A DNA stretch of 64,000 nt from Hymenobacter sp. 15J16-1T3B (GTDB lineage Bacteria > Bacteroidota > Bacteroidia > Cytophagales > Hymenobacteraceae), in NCBI RefSeq assembly GCF_020711235.1, contig NZ_JAJFAV010000005.1, forward strand, positions 1-64,000. Reading direction: 5' to 3'. The notes under the pieces are model-generated. The model did no database searches. It was not told the DNA's origin and saw only the letters and a list, made by a program, of their open reading frames with translations. The stretch's first letter is position 1. Every line of letters begins with the position of its first letter. This document shows, one piece after another, positions 51,351 to 59,954 of the stretch. A program made the translations under genes and the position numbers.

Positions 51351-52034
51351 TTAAAAGAACAACCAGCGCTTTTTTGCGGCCCGTTCGGGGGCCCGCGGTA
51401 CCAAGGTTACGTTTTCGGTTGCCCCGGCACGCACCTGCATTTCTTCCTCGGCGTAGCCGCCGTAAGCGTACTGCAGCGTGGCTTTCTGACCAACTGGTAC
51501 GCGCAGGGTGTACACCCCGTTAGCGTCGGTGCTGACGCCGGTGCTCGTGCCTTTGTGCAGCACGGTAGCGCCCACCAAAGGACGACCGTTTTCGTCCAAG
51601 ATGCGGCCGCGCACGGCAGTCATGCGCAGGGCGCTGGCTGCTTCGCTGTTGCTAGCTTCCACCGATTCGGTTACGGCCGGCAGATTGTCCGTCGGCGTGT
51701 TGGCCGTGGGCAGGTTGGTGCCGGCAAATACGGCCCCACCGATTAGTGCGCCGCCCATCACCATGGCAGCTGCCCGGCGCCGGAAGCGCTCCGGCTCGGT
51801 GCGGATCAGGTCAAACTGCCGCTGCACCCAGCCAACTGGCTTCACGGAGTGGCCGGCATTTTTCATGTCGTAAAAGCGGCGGAGCGTTTCGTCGGCCAGT
51901 TCTTTGTTGGCCTTCAGATACGCATCTACCAGTACTGTATTCTCGCTTGAAAGGTCCCCGCGCAGGTAAGCGTCCCTGTAGGCGGGCAGCAATTCACCGG
52001 TGGCGCGGTGAAAAGGCGTAGCGCTTAGTTTCAT
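51351..52034 (-). CDS. Bitopic membrane protein with CarboxypepD_reg-like domain
   Basis: 227 residues. The N-terminal 85 are cytoplasmic and helical (LKANKELADETLRRFYDMKNA); one helix spans about 88-107 (AAMVMGGALIGGAVFAG). The outer part has a CarboxypepD_reg-like domain (about 140-215, GRILDENGRPLVGATVLHKGTSTGVSTDANGVYTLRVP). The layout resembles anti-sigma regulators linked to TonB systems, but no sigma gene is adjacent. ATG start. Upstream DNA is AT-rich with repeated GTTAGATT. Confidence 0.75.
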   Translation of the reverse strand: MKLSATPFHRATGELLPAYRDAYLRGDLSSENTVLVDAYLKANKELADETLRRFYDMKNAGHSVKPVGWVQRQFDLIRTEPERFRRRAAAMVMGGALIGGAVFAGTNLPTANTPTDNLPAVTESVEASNSEAASALRMTAVRGRILDENGRPLVGATVLHKGTSTGVSTDANGVYTLRVPVGQKATLQYAYGGYAEEEMQVRAGATENVTLVPRAPERAAKKRWLFF

Positions 52035-52045
52035 TTTTGGAAAAG

Positions 52046-52243
52046 GTTAGATTGTTACAATGGCAAGAGCCGGTGGAAGAGCAGAGTACAAAAGTGGCGA
52101 GCTGATCCTTAGAAAAGGAACTTAATGAGGGCTATCAGGCCGGATTTTCGGCGAATAGCCCACTTTGCTGGCCCAAGGATGAAAAACGCTAGCTGAATAC
52201 TTTTCCCTTTTTGGGATAACCAAATCTAACATAAAGTTAGATT
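52046..52243. promoter_or_regulatory. GTTAGATT sites upstream of the bitopic protein gene
   Basis: GTTAGATT lies at 52046-52053 and again within a perfect inverted pair, AATCTAAC (52223-52230) and GTTAGATT (52236-52243), with loop ATAAA. Three copies of an 8-mer within 200 bases of GC-rich genome point to a regulator-binding region. Which regulator is unknown. Confidence 0.45.
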
Positions 52244-52363
52244 ATTCCAAATACCTGAATACACATTTAAGTATTTTAACCTACAGTTATTAGCCATGCA
52301 ATTATGTGTTTTCATACCGATTGACTTGTACGCTGCGTAGCAGCGCAGGTTTGGCAGAAAGCA
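52054..52363. other. AT-rich intergenic region before tsf
   Basis: No gene. It is AT-rich from about 52190 to 52320, with one cruciform-type site (see the GTTAGATT entry). It may contain the promoter of the bitopic protein gene, but I see no clear TAnnTTTG on the minus strand. Confidence 0.4.
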
Positions 52364-52399
52364 AAAAAAGCCCGCTTGCGGAGGCAAGCGGGCTTTTTT
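52364..52399. terminator. Terminator of tsf
   Basis: A perfect 16-bp stem AAAAAAGCCCGCTTGC / GCAAGCGGGCTTTTTT with loop GGAG. 22 bases after the tsf stop. Confidence 0.95.
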
Positions 52400-52420
52400 A
52401 CGTATTAGTTACTAGTGGTT

Positions 52421-53257
52421 TTACGCACCAATGGCAACACGCTTGAAGTCGGTCACCGTCATGCCCTTCGAGGTCTTGTCGAGCAGTTGGGCAATGGTCA
52501 GCGAGCTGTCTTTCACGAACTCCTGGTTCAGCAAAGTATTCTCCTTGTAGAACTTGTTCAGCTTGCCTTGAGCAATTTTCTCCAGCATAGCCTCCGGCTT
52601 GCCTTCGGCGCGAGCCTGCTCTTTGCCGATTTCAATTTCGCGCTCTACGGTAGCCGAGTCCACACCGTCTTTGTCAACGGCTACGGGGCGCATGGCTACG
52701 ATCTGCATGGCTACGTCGCGGCCTACGCCGGCAACGTCGGTGCCGTTGGTGTTCTTCAGGCCCACCAGCACGCCCTTTTTGTTGTCGGAGTGGATGTACG
52801 AAGCCACTTTCTCCGCGGTCAGCGTTTCGTAAGCTACCACGTCGATTTTCTCGCCGATTTTGCCCATCAGGTCGGTGATGTGCTCCTGCAGCGAACGGCC
52901 GTCGGCCTGCGTAGCAGCCAGCAGGTCTTCCTTGGTACCGGCGTTGGTCTTCACGGCCGAGTCGATAACCAGCTGGGCCAGGGCTTTGAAGTCAGCAACT
53001 TTGGCGACGGGCTCGGTTTCGCAGGCCAGGGCCACCAGTTTGCCGGTGGTGCCATCTTCGCTTACGCTGGCCAGTACCACGCCTTCCGAGGTGGCGTTGT
53101 CCGAACGCTTGTCAGCAATTTTCTGGCCCTGCTTGCGCAGGATGTCTTTGGCTTGCTCGAAGTCACCGTTGGCTTCGGTCAAAGCTTTTTTGCAGTCCAT
53201 CATACCGGCGCCGGTCATGGCGCGCAGCTTGTTCACGTCTTGGGCGGTAATTGCCAT
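52421..53257 (-). CDS. tsf: Elongation factor Ts
   Basis: Nucleotide-exchange factor for EF-Tu in translation. 278 residues. The N-terminal UBA-like part is AITAQDVNKLRAMTGAGMMDCKKALTEANGDFEQA, with the signature MTGAGMMDCKKAL. The core has SEGVVLASVSEDGTTGKLVAL and VVAYETLTAEKVASYIH. The C-terminus ends TVTDFKRVAIGA. ATG start. Last of the rplM-rpsI-rpsB-tsf cluster, but separated from rpsB by 218 bases that contain a terminator and a repeat remnant. Confidence 0.97.
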   Translation of the reverse strand: MAITAQDVNKLRAMTGAGMMDCKKALTEANGDFEQAKDILRKQGQKIADKRSDNATSEGVVLASVSEDGTTGKLVALACETEPVAKVADFKALAQLVIDSAVKTNAGTKEDLLAATQADGRSLQEHITDLMGKIGEKIDVVAYETLTAEKVASYIHSDNKKGVLVGLKNTNGTDVAGVGRDVAMQIVAMRPVAVDKDGVDSATVEREIEIGKEQARAEGKPEAMLEKIAQGKLNKFYKENTLLNQEFVKDSSLTIAQLLDKTSKGMTVTDFKRVAIGA

Positions 53258-53350
53258 AGCGGTGAAAATTGGGAGAGGTTGATGTGGGTTTCTCGTGAAT
53301 GACTGCGGCGGGCTAACATCGGATAGAAATTACTAGCCAGCGAGATGTCT

Positions 53351-53374
53351 CAGCTTCGCTCGGAATGACGTTCT
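53351..53374. repeat. Half copy of GTCAT-type repeat family 2 between rpsB and tsf
   Basis: AGCTTCGCTCGGAATGACG, then TTCT, matches the right-hand ends of the repeats at 3215-3384 and 37931-38042. Only one arm is present. Confidence 0.5.
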
Positions 53375-53405
53375 GGAACGTCGCGCCAATTGCTGGCCGC
53401 AGCTT

Positions 53406-53448
53406 AAAAAAGAAGGGAACACCGGAGCCCTTTGCTTCGAATGTTCCC
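53406..53448 (-). terminator. Probable terminator after rpsB
   Basis: Minus strand: GGGAACA / TGTTCCC arms with a 20-base loop, followed by TTCTTTTTT. The stem is only about 7-8 bp, so it may be partial. It would lower tsf transcription relative to rpsB. Confidence 0.55.
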
Positions 53449-53475
53449 TCCTCTCAAATCAGGGGCAGTGCGGGA

Positions 53476-54243
53476 CTATTCGTCGGCGTTCTGCTTTTCC
53501 TGGATGGCTTCTTCGTCAGCCTGCTTGCGGTCGGCGTCCTCTTTGTCCACCTTACGCTCCGACAGACCTTCTTCGATGGCCTTGCCGATGGCGTTGATGA
53601 TCAGCGACACCGACTTCGAGGCGTCGTCGTTGGCGGGAATCGGGAAGTCGACCAGCTCGGGGTTGGAGTTGGTGTCGACGATGGCGAATACCGGGATGCC
53701 CAGTTTCTGAGCTTCTTTCACGGCAATGTGCTCGCGCTTCACGTCCACCACGAACAGAGCGGCGGGCAGGCGGCTCAGGTCGGCAATGCCACCCAGTACG
53801 CGCTCCAGCTTCTCACGCTCGCGGTTCATCATGAGCTTCTCACGCTTAGCCAGTGCGGCGTAGGCCGTGTTTTCTTTCACCATCTTGTCGATGGTGCTCA
53901 TTTTCTTCAGCGACTTGCGCACGGTGGCGAAGTTGGTGAGCATACCACCCAGCCAACGGTCGGTCACGTAGGGCATTTTCAGGCGCTTCGCTTCGTCCGA
54001 AACGATTTCCTGAGCCTGCTTCTTCGTGGCTACGAACATTACTTTGCGGCCCGACTTGGCGATGTTGCGGATGGCCGAGGTAGCCTGCTCCAGCGACGCC
54101 AGGGTTTTGTTCAGGTCGATGATATGGATGCCGTTCTTCTCCATGAAGATGTACGGCGCCATTTTCGGGTCCCACTTACGGGTGAGGTGACCAAAGTGGG
54201 CACCAGCATCCAGCAGGTCTTTATAGGTTACGGACTGAGCCAT
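53476..54243 (-). CDS. rpsB: 30S ribosomal protein S2
   Basis: 255 residues of the S2 family. Clear blocks are [39 protein letters not shown] at the N-terminus, [14 protein letters not shown], and [32 protein letters not shown]. The C-terminus is a charged tail ([20 protein letters not shown]). ATG start, 21 bases after rpsI. Confidence 0.98.
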   Translation of the reverse strand: MAQSVTYKDLLDAGAHFGHLTRKWDPKMAPYIFMEKNGIHIIDLNKTLASLEQATSAIRNIAKSGRKVMFVATKKQAQEIVSDEAKRLKMPYVTDRWLGGMLTNFATVRKSLKKMSTIDKMVKENTAYAALAKREKLMMNREREKLERVLGGIADLSRLPAALFVVDVKREHIAVKEAQKLGIPVFAIVDTNSNPELVDFPIPANDDASKSVSLIINAIGKAIEEGLSERKVDKEDADRKQADEEAIQEKQNADE

Positions 54244-54264
54244 GATAGGAGTTCCTCTGGAAGA

Positions 54265-54651
54265 TTAGCGTTTCGAGAACTGGAACGAACGACGAGCCTT
54301 GCGGCGGCCCGGCTTCTTGCGCTCCACCATGCGGGGGTCGCGGGTCAGGAAGCCTTCCTTCTTCAGGGCCGGACGGGTCTCGGCGTTTTCTTCAACCAAG
54401 GCCTTCGAAATAGCCAGGCGAATTGCTTCGGCCTGGGCGCTGATGCCTCCGCCGCGCACGTTTACGCGCACGTCGTACTTACCCACGGCATCGAGCGTGG
54501 TGAAGGGCTGGTTGACGATGGTTACCAGAAGGTCGTTACCGAAGTACGCCTTGGCTTCCCGGTCGTTGATAGTGATATTCCCTTGCCCGGCTTGCACATA
54601 CACGCGAGCCACCGAGGTTTTTCTTCTACCAGAGGTGTTGGTGATTTCCAT
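54265..54651 (-). CDS. rpsI: 30S ribosomal protein S9
   Basis: 128 residues. MEITNTSGRRKTSVARVYVQAGQG at the start, VNVRGGGISAQAEAIRLAISKAL in the middle, and the highly basic C-terminus DPRMVERKKPGRRKARRSFQFSKR. The ATG at 54651 is chosen over a longer reading with five extra residues. Second gene of the cluster, 49 bases after rplM. Confidence 0.98.
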   Translation of the reverse strand: MEITNTSGRRKTSVARVYVQAGQGNITINDREAKAYFGNDLLVTIVNQPFTTLDAVGKYDVRVNVRGGGISAQAEAIRLAISKALVEENAETRPALKKEGFLTRDPRMVERKKPGRRKARRSFQFSKR

Positions 54652-54700
54652 GAGTTGACAAATCAATGAACCGCGGGCCTGGTGAGGCCAGCAGCGTTTT

Positions 54701-55153
54701 TTACAGGTTGGTCAGCGAAACCGTGGTGGGCTGCTGGGCTTCGTGCGGGTGCTCGGCACCGGCGTACACGAACAGGTTGCGGTACTGGGCGGCGCCGAGG
54801 CGGTTGCCCTGCAGCATGCCTTTCACGGCGTGCTCGATTACCGAAGCCGAGTTCTTGGCCTTCTTGTCGCGGAGGTTGATGCTACGCTGACCGCCGGGGT
54901 AGCCCGTGTGGCGCAGGTAGATCTTGTCCGTCAACTTCTTGCCAGTCACGCGCAGCTTGTCGGCGTTGATGACGATGACGTAGTCGCCGCAGTCGGCGTT
55001 GGGCGTGAACGAGGGCTTGTGCTTGCCGCGCAGAATGTTGGCAATCTGGCTGGCCACTCGCCCGAGCGTGTTGTCGCTGGCGTCAACAACAACCCAGGCC
55101 TTATCGGCCGAGGCTTTGTTCACCGAGCGCGTCTTAAAGCTCAGATGATCCAT
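54701..55153 (-). CDS. rplM: 50S ribosomal protein L13
   Basis: 150 residues. VVVDASDNTLGRVASQIANILRGKHKPSFTPNADCGDYVIVINADKLRVTGKKLTDKIY and the GMLQGNRLGAAQYRNLFVYAGAEHPHEAQQP end are conserved. First gene of the operon, downstream of a full -33/-7 promoter. The ATG at 55153 is the family start. Confidence 0.98.
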   Translation of the reverse strand: MDHLSFKTRSVNKASADKAWVVVDASDNTLGRVASQIANILRGKHKPSFTPNADCGDYVIVINADKLRVTGKKLTDKIYLRHTGYPGGQRSINLRDKKAKNSASVIEHAVKGMLQGNRLGAAQYRNLFVYAGAEHPHEAQQPTTVSLTNL

Positions 55154-55239
55154 GGATCAGTTTCTTGTGGGTTTGGGTAAGTATTTACGATTCAGCCCGA
55201 AACCCCAAGGAAGAAGGAAGGGTACGGGAAAAACGGACA

Positions 55240-55270
55240 CAAAATTAGTGCTTTTTGCTTGAGAAGCAAA
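55240..55270 (-). promoter_or_regulatory. Promoter of the rplM ribosomal operon
   Basis: Minus strand: TTTG (55270-55267), 19-base spacer, TAATTTTG (55247-55240). It matches the Bacteroidota housekeeping promoter closely. The leader would be about 80 bases. Confidence 0.75.
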
Positions 55271-55316
55271 GTGGTAGCGTAATTAATCCCATTTAGCCCC
55301 GCTGGCGGAGCTGCCG

Positions 55317-55324
55317 TATCTTCG
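55317..55324 (+). promoter_or_regulatory. -7 element of the GT-C-like gene (TATCTTCG)
   Basis: TATCTTCG, 20 bases before the ATG at 55345. Same variant as at 46848. Confidence 0.4.
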
Positions 55325-55344
55325 GCGCCCCAACGCTGCTGCGC

Positions 55345-56823
55345 ATGTTTTCCGCCGATTTTTTGTCCATTCCCCGTCTACCGGCTCCTACCCCGTCGAC
55401 CGCCAAAGATTACCGCCTAGCGCTGCGCCTGACGCTGCTGGGCCTGCTGCTTTCGCTGCTGACGGCCTTTGTAACGGGCAATACCTACGACCTGGGGGAC
55501 AGCATCAACCACTACCTGTTCAGCCGCTACGCGCCGCAGCACCCGGACAACTTTTTTGATTCCTGGGCCAAACCGGTGTTCGTGTTGCTGACGGTGCTGC
55601 CGAGCCAGGCGGGCTTTATCGGCATCAAGTTGTTCAACTGCGCGGTGGCGGCCCTGGCGGCTTGGCAGGCCTACCGGTTGGCTGAGGGCTTGCAGCTGCG
55701 CTGGCCCTGGCTGGCGGTGCTCTTTACCTACGCCGCGCCGGATTACTTCCGCATTCAGTTCTCGGGCCTCACCGAGCCGCTGTTCAGCCTGCTGTTGGTC
55801 AGCGGGGCCGCGCTGACGGTTCGCAACCGCGCCACAGCTGCGGTTCTGGTGCTGTCGTTTCTGCCCTTCGTGCGCTCCGAGGGCTTTTTGATCCTGGCCG
55901 TGTGGGCCGTTTACCTAGCGCTGACGCGGCAGTGGCGGGTGCTGCCCTGGCTGCCGTTCGGCTACTTGGTGTACAGCGTGGCCGGCGCCGTGGTGTACCA
56001 CGATTTGGGCTGGGTGTTTCACCGCAACGCCTACGAAACCATCTCGCACTACGGCTCGGGACAGTGGGGACATTTCGTTGGGCAATTGCCAGGCATTTTG
56101 GGCTGGGTGCTGCTCGGCCTGTTCTGGCTGGGCATGCTGGCCGGGGTGCTGAACTGGCTGACCACCCGCGACGCGGCCCGCCCACCCGCCTACCGCTGGG
56201 CCGAGCGCCTGCTGGTGTACGGCAGCGTGGTGGTCTACCTCTGCGCGCACACCGTCTTCTGGGCCTTGGGCTTGTTTGCCTCCTTCGGCATGACGCGGGT
56301 GATGGATGCCGTGATGCCGCTGCTGGCCGTCATTGCCCTGCAGGGCCTGCACCTGCTCACGCGCCTGGCCCCGGCGCCGCGGCGGCAGACCCTGGCCTAC
56401 GCGCTGGCCGCGGCGGTGCTCGTCTTTCCGCTCACCGGCGCCCGCACCGGCTTCCGCTGGCGCACCGATTTTAGCCGGCCCGCCGAGCAGCAGTTGCTGG
56501 AACACGTGGCGGGGCAGCTCCGGCCCCGCGCTGCGGGACGCCTGCTGCTCTGGGACCATCCGTACTGGGGCGTGGCCTTGAACCTCGACCCGTTTGCCCC
56601 CCGCCGGCATCAATTACTTAATACCTGGCGCGAGAACCAGCCCGTGCCGGCCGGCACGCTGCTGCTCTGGGACAACTGGTTTTCGTCCACCGAGGCGCGC
56701 GTCAGCTACGGGCAACTGCGCCAGGACGCCCGCTTGCGGCTGGTGCGCGAAGACTCGGTCCTGCGCGACGCCCGCAAGCCCGAGAAAGGCTACACGCACC
56801 TGGCCGTGTTCGAGCGGAAGTAG
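55345..56823 (+). CDS. Polytopic membrane protein, GT-C glycosyltransferase-like
   Basis: 492 residues with about ten to eleven membrane helices. The first loop holds TYDLGDSINHYLFSRYAP, an Asp pair of the kind used by GT-C glycosyltransferases; a second loop has RIQFSGLTEPLFSLLLVSG. The C-terminal third is soluble (RPRAAGRLLLWDHPYWGVALNLDPFAPRRHQLLNTWREN). A polyprenyl-phosphate sugar donor is inferred. ATG start. It stands alone, convergent with the RluA gene. Confidence 0.65.
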   Translation: MFSADFLSIPRLPAPTPSTAKDYRLALRLTLLGLLLSLLTAFVTGNTYDLGDSINHYLFSRYAPQHPDNFFDSWAKPVFVLLTVLPSQAGFIGIKLFNCAVAALAAWQAYRLAEGLQLRWPWLAVLFTYAAPDYFRIQFSGLTEPLFSLLLVSGAALTVRNRATAAVLVLSFLPFVRSEGFLILAVWAVYLALTRQWRVLPWLPFGYLVYSVAGAVVYHDLGWVFHRNAYETISHYGSGQWGHFVGQLPGILGWVLLGLFWLGMLAGVLNWLTTRDAARPPAYRWAERLLVYGSVVVYLCAHTVFWALGLFASFGMTRVMDAVMPLLAVIALQGLHLLTRLAPAPRRQTLAYALAAAVLVFPLTGARTGFRWRTDFSRPAEQQLLEHVAGQLRPRAAGRLLLWDHPYWGVALNLDPFAPRRHQLLNTWRENQPVPAGTLLLWDNWFSSTEARVSYGQLRQDARLRLVREDSVLRDARKPEKGYTHLAVFERK

Positions 56824-56839
56824 CGCGGAATTACACTCA

Positions 56840-56895
56840 CGCAAATCGGCCGCATCCGAGGAGCCTTGGGGCTTCCCGGATGCGGCCGATTTGCG
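56840..56895. terminator. Large bidirectional terminator between the GT-C-like and RluA genes
   Basis: A perfect 19-bp stem (56840-56858 with 56877-56895; arms CGCAAATCGGCCGCATCCG and its inverse). The loop can also pair (GGAGCC with GGCTTC), making a nearly continuous longer hairpin. Confidence 0.92.
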
Positions 56896-56911
56896 TTTCG
56901 GTCGGCAGCGC

Positions 56912-57625
56912 TTAGCTGTACTGCCGCAGCGTGTCGACGAGCACGCGGAAGTCCTTGGGGTACTCGGCTTCCACGCTGATGGGTTCCCCGTCGAGGCCGG
57001 CGAAGGTGAGCTGGCGGGCGTGCAGGGCGAAGCGCTTGATGAAGGGCTGCTCCTCCTCGCCCTGCTTCATGTTGAATTTGCGCTTGATCGTGGAGAGGTA
57101 GAAATCCTCGCCGCCGTACATCTTGTCGCCGATGATGGGGGCTTGCAGGTACATCAGGTGCAGGCGGATCTGGTGCATGCGGCCGGTAACGGGCAGGCAC
57201 TCGAAGAGGGTGTGGCGGGCGTAGGTTTCGAGGGTGCGCACCAGGGTTTCGGCGTGCTTGCCGCCGGGGGCGAGGCGGGCCTTGCCCTTGGTGGTGGTTT
57301 CGATGTTGCGCTCCACCCGCAGGCCGTCGAACTCGTGCACGCCCCAGCCGACGGCGTGGTAGACCTTGCGCACTTTGCGGTCTTCGAACTGCATGGCCAG
57401 GTTGCGGTAGGCCTCCGGGTTCTTGGCCAGGGCCAAGGCGCCGCTGGTTTCCTTGTCGAGGCGGTGGCAGGCCTGCACGTCGTCGTAGTGCTGCCGGGCT
57501 AGGCGCAGGATGTTGGGCGCGCCGCCCACCCGCTCGTCGAGCGTGGCCAGGAAAGGCGGCTTGTTGATGACGATGTAATCGTCGTTTTCGAAAATGATGA
57601 GGTCCTGAAACGCGGGCAGCTTCAT
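56912..57625 (-). CDS. RluA-family pseudouridine synthase
   Basis: 237 residues. The catalytic Asp57 lies in CHRLDKETSG, the RluA signature. VINKPPFLAT opens the domain and GRMHQIRLHLMYLQAPIIGDKMYGG follows; HARQLTF is conserved at the end. It isomerises uridines in rRNA or tRNA. There is no S4 domain at the N-terminus. The ATG at 57625 is chosen since the 24 extra residues upstream look non-coding. Confidence 0.94.
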   Translation of the reverse strand: MKLPAFQDLIIFENDDYIVINKPPFLATLDERVGGAPNILRLARQHYDDVQACHRLDKETSGALALAKNPEAYRNLAMQFEDRKVRKVYHAVGWGVHEFDGLRVERNIETTTKGKARLAPGGKHAETLVRTLETYARHTLFECLPVTGRMHQIRLHLMYLQAPIIGDKMYGGEDFYLSTIKRKFNMKQGEEEQPFIKRFALHARQLTFAGLDGEPISVEAEYPKDFRVLVDTLRQYS

Positions 57626-57820
57626 GAAGCGCGGATTATAATCGGGTACGGTACTGAGTGGTCGGCGCCGGCTGGCGGGGCTGCGGCCGGTGCGCAAATG
57701 GCCTTAGCAGCAGCTAACGCCTGCTTTTTGCGGTCGGGCCTAGCCCACCGGGGGCAGGTCGGTGGCCACGGCACAGCGTAAGGCCGGCATCAGTAAACAA
57801 CGGGGAAAGGACAAAAGTAA

Positions 57821-57850
57821 CAGAGCCCCGGCTTATTGGCCGGGGCTCTG
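57821..57850. terminator. Terminator of the yeiH gene
   Basis: A 12-bp stem CAGAGCCCCGGC / GCCGGGGCTCTG with loop TTATTG, 26 bases after the stop. Confidence 0.9.
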
Positions 57851-57875
57851 CGCTCGGGTGGGAGTGGCGGGAGGG

Positions 57876-58901
57876 TTAGGCGACGGTGTGCAGAATCACC
57901 CAGAGCGAGGCGGCCGAAATGGTCAGCCACAGCAGCAGGCCTTGCATGAAAGGTTTCGGGCCCACGGCTTTGAGCACCTTGGTGGAAAGGCCCGCCCCGA
58001 TGAGAAACAGCGTAACAGTCAGGCCCACTTTGGCCAGCTTCACCATCCAGGGGCCCAGCGGCTGCAGCGCGGGCACGTAGGTGGTCAGCAGCATGGCGCC
58101 GATGAAGCCGAGGATAAAATAGGGCAGCTTGACCTTGGCGCCGGGCGTGCGGAAGAGCACGGCCGTGCCCAGGGCCACCGGGATAATCCAGAGGGCGCGG
58201 GCCAGCTTGACGGTGGTAGCCACCTGCAGGGCTTGGTCGCCGTAGTGGCTGGCGGCCCCCACCACCGAGCTGGTGTCATGAATGGCAATGGCGGCCCAGA
58301 GGCCGAACTGGTTTTGCGTCATGCTCAACGCTTCGCCGATAACGGGGAAGAGGAACAGGGCCACGGCATTGAGTACGAACACGGTACCCAGGGCCACCGA
58401 CATTTCCTCATCCGAAGCTTTGACCACCGGACCGACGGCGGCAATGGCCGAGCCGCCGCAGATAGCGGTACCGCTGGCAATGAGGTGGGAGGTTTTGGGT
58501 GCAATGCCCAGCCAGCGCCCCACGAAGTAGCCCAGCGTGAGTGTGCCGAAAATGGACGCTACGGTGAACAGCAGCCCCTCCTGCCCGGCGCGCAGGGCCG
58601 CGTGGGCGTTCATGCCGAAGCCCAGCCCGACCACCGACCACTGCAGCAGCTTGCTGGTGTACTGCTTGCTCTGCGCGGGAAACGGATTGCCGATGGTCAG
58701 CGCCAGGGCCAAGCCTAGGGCCAGGGCCAGCGGCGGGGAGCCCCAAGGCGTGAGGCAGACTAGCAGGGCCAGCCCGAAGGCCAGCATTTGGACGGTGACG
58801 CGGTACTGGCCGACGGCGAAGAGGGCGCGCTGCCCAAACGGGACGACGTGACTACAGTCTTCTTCGGCCGGCGCCGTGGTGGGGTGGTGGGCGAGTTTCA
58901 C
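57876..58901 (-). CDS. YeiH-family (UPF0324) putative sulfate exporter
   Basis: 341 residues with about ten membrane helices. The conserved blocks of this family are TSKLLQWSVVGLGFGMN, SGTAICGGSAIAAVGPVV, AIAIHDTSSVVGAASHYG and a C-terminal KVGLTVTLFLIGAGLS. It has been proposed to export sulfate or related anions, though evidence is thin. GTG start. It is 80 bases downstream of the LysR gene on the same strand and is probably its target, with an AT-rich operator between them. Confidence 0.88.
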   Translation of the reverse strand: MKLAHHPTTAPAEEDCSHVVPFGQRALFAVGQYRVTVQMLAFGLALLVCLTPWGSPPLALALGLALALTIGNPFPAQSKQYTSKLLQWSVVGLGFGMNAHAALRAGQEGLLFTVASIFGTLTLGYFVGRWLGIAPKTSHLIASGTAICGGSAIAAVGPVVKASDEEMSVALGTVFVLNAVALFLFPVIGEALSMTQNQFGLWAAIAIHDTSSVVGAASHYGDQALQVATTVKLARALWIIPVALGTAVLFRTPGAKVKLPYFILGFIGAMLLTTYVPALQPLGPWMVKLAKVGLTVTLFLIGAGLSTKVLKAVGPKPFMQGLLLWLTISAASLWVILHTVA

Positions 58902-58929
58902 GGGTGGGAGGGAACTAGGTGGGAGTCCC

Positions 58930-58979
58930 CAAAATTACGACCTCCCCTCCCCTAATGGTTATCAATAATATTTATCAGC
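58930..58979 (-). promoter_or_regulatory. yeiH promoter and LysR-type operator
   Basis: Minus strand: TAATTTTG (58937-58930) as -7, with no TTG at -33. Just upstream, 58958-58979 is an AT-rich imperfect palindrome (GCTGATAAATATTATTGATAAC). It sits at about -34 to -55, where LysR activators usually bind. Confidence 0.55.
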
Positions 58980-58981
58980 AA

Positions 58982-59893
58982 TTACTTATGGTTATGAGCG
59001 TCCGTCCCGAACTGCTGGTGGGCATAGCGCAGAAACTGCTCAGCGGCCCGCAGCAAGGGCTGCCCCTGCAGCCACACGGCCTCAAACTGGCGCATCAGCC
59101 GCAGCTCCGTGATGGGCACCACTGCCAGCTCGCCGCTGGCCAGCTCCTTTTTCAGCCCGCGCACCGACACGAAGCCCACGCACTCGGGCGCGGCGTCGAG
59201 GTAGCTTTTGATGCCCTCAGTATTGTCGAGGTAGATGGCCACGCGGCACTGGGCGAGGCGGATGCCCTGGTCGCGCAGGGCCAGCTCCAGCACTTCCAGG
59301 GTACCCGAGCCCCGCTCGCGCAGCACCAGCGGGTGCCGAAGCACCTCGGCCAGGGGCTGCGGGGCCAGCGCGGTGCCGGTGCCGCGGCGCACGGCCACCA
59401 GCTCGTCGTCGAGCAGAAATTCGTAGTGCAGGTCGCGGTTTTTCACTTGGCCTTCCACCAAGCCCAGGTCGATTTCGCCGCGCAGCAGCGCTTCGGCCAC
59501 TTGTTCGGAGTTGCCAATGAGCAAGGTCAGCTCGACGCGGGGGTAGCGGGCCTGGAAGCCGGGCAGAATGGGCGGCACCACGTACTGGGCCAAGGTGGAG
59601 CTGGCCCCTAGGCGCAGGCGGCCGGCGGTGGTGTCGTGCAGGGTGTGGAGCTGCTCGGCCAGCTGGTGGTGCAGCTCGTGCACCTGCTCGGCGTAGCGCA
59701 GCAGCAGCTGGCCGGCTTCGGTGAGGCTCACGCGGTTGCCGCGCCGCTCGAACAAGCGCTGCTCGTAGCTGCGCTCCAGCTCGCGGATGTGCTTGGTAAC
59801 GGCCGGCTGGGTGATGCACAGCTCTTGGGCCGCCTTGGTAAAGCTCAGGTGCCGGGCCACGGCCTGGAAAACGCGGAGGCGGAAATCGGGCAT
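58982..59893 (-). CDS. LysR-type transcriptional regulator
   Basis: 303 residues. Winged-helix N-terminus: FQAVARHLSFTKAAQELCITQPAVTKHIRELERSYEQRLFER, then RGNRVSLTEAGQLLLRYAEQV. The type-2 periplasmic-binding-like effector domain runs about 90-300 with LRLGASSTLAQYVVPPILPGF. The ATG at 59893 is chosen. It probably activates yeiH, which begins 80 bases downstream. Effector unknown. Confidence 0.93.
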   Translation of the reverse strand: MPDFRLRVFQAVARHLSFTKAAQELCITQPAVTKHIRELERSYEQRLFERRGNRVSLTEAGQLLLRYAEQVHELHHQLAEQLHTLHDTTAGRLRLGASSTLAQYVVPPILPGFQARYPRVELTLLIGNSEQVAEALLRGEIDLGLVEGQVKNRDLHYEFLLDDELVAVRRGTGTALAPQPLAEVLRHPLVLRERGSGTLEVLELALRDQGIRLAQCRVAIYLDNTEGIKSYLDAAPECVGFVSVRGLKKELASGELAVVPITELRLMRQFEAVWLQGQPLLRAAEQFLRYAHQQFGTDAHNHK

Positions 59894-59954
59894 AAGCAAG
59901 CGGCCGCCGCGGCACGGCGGCGAGCCGCCCAAAAGTAGAGCTATTCGACTCGCG

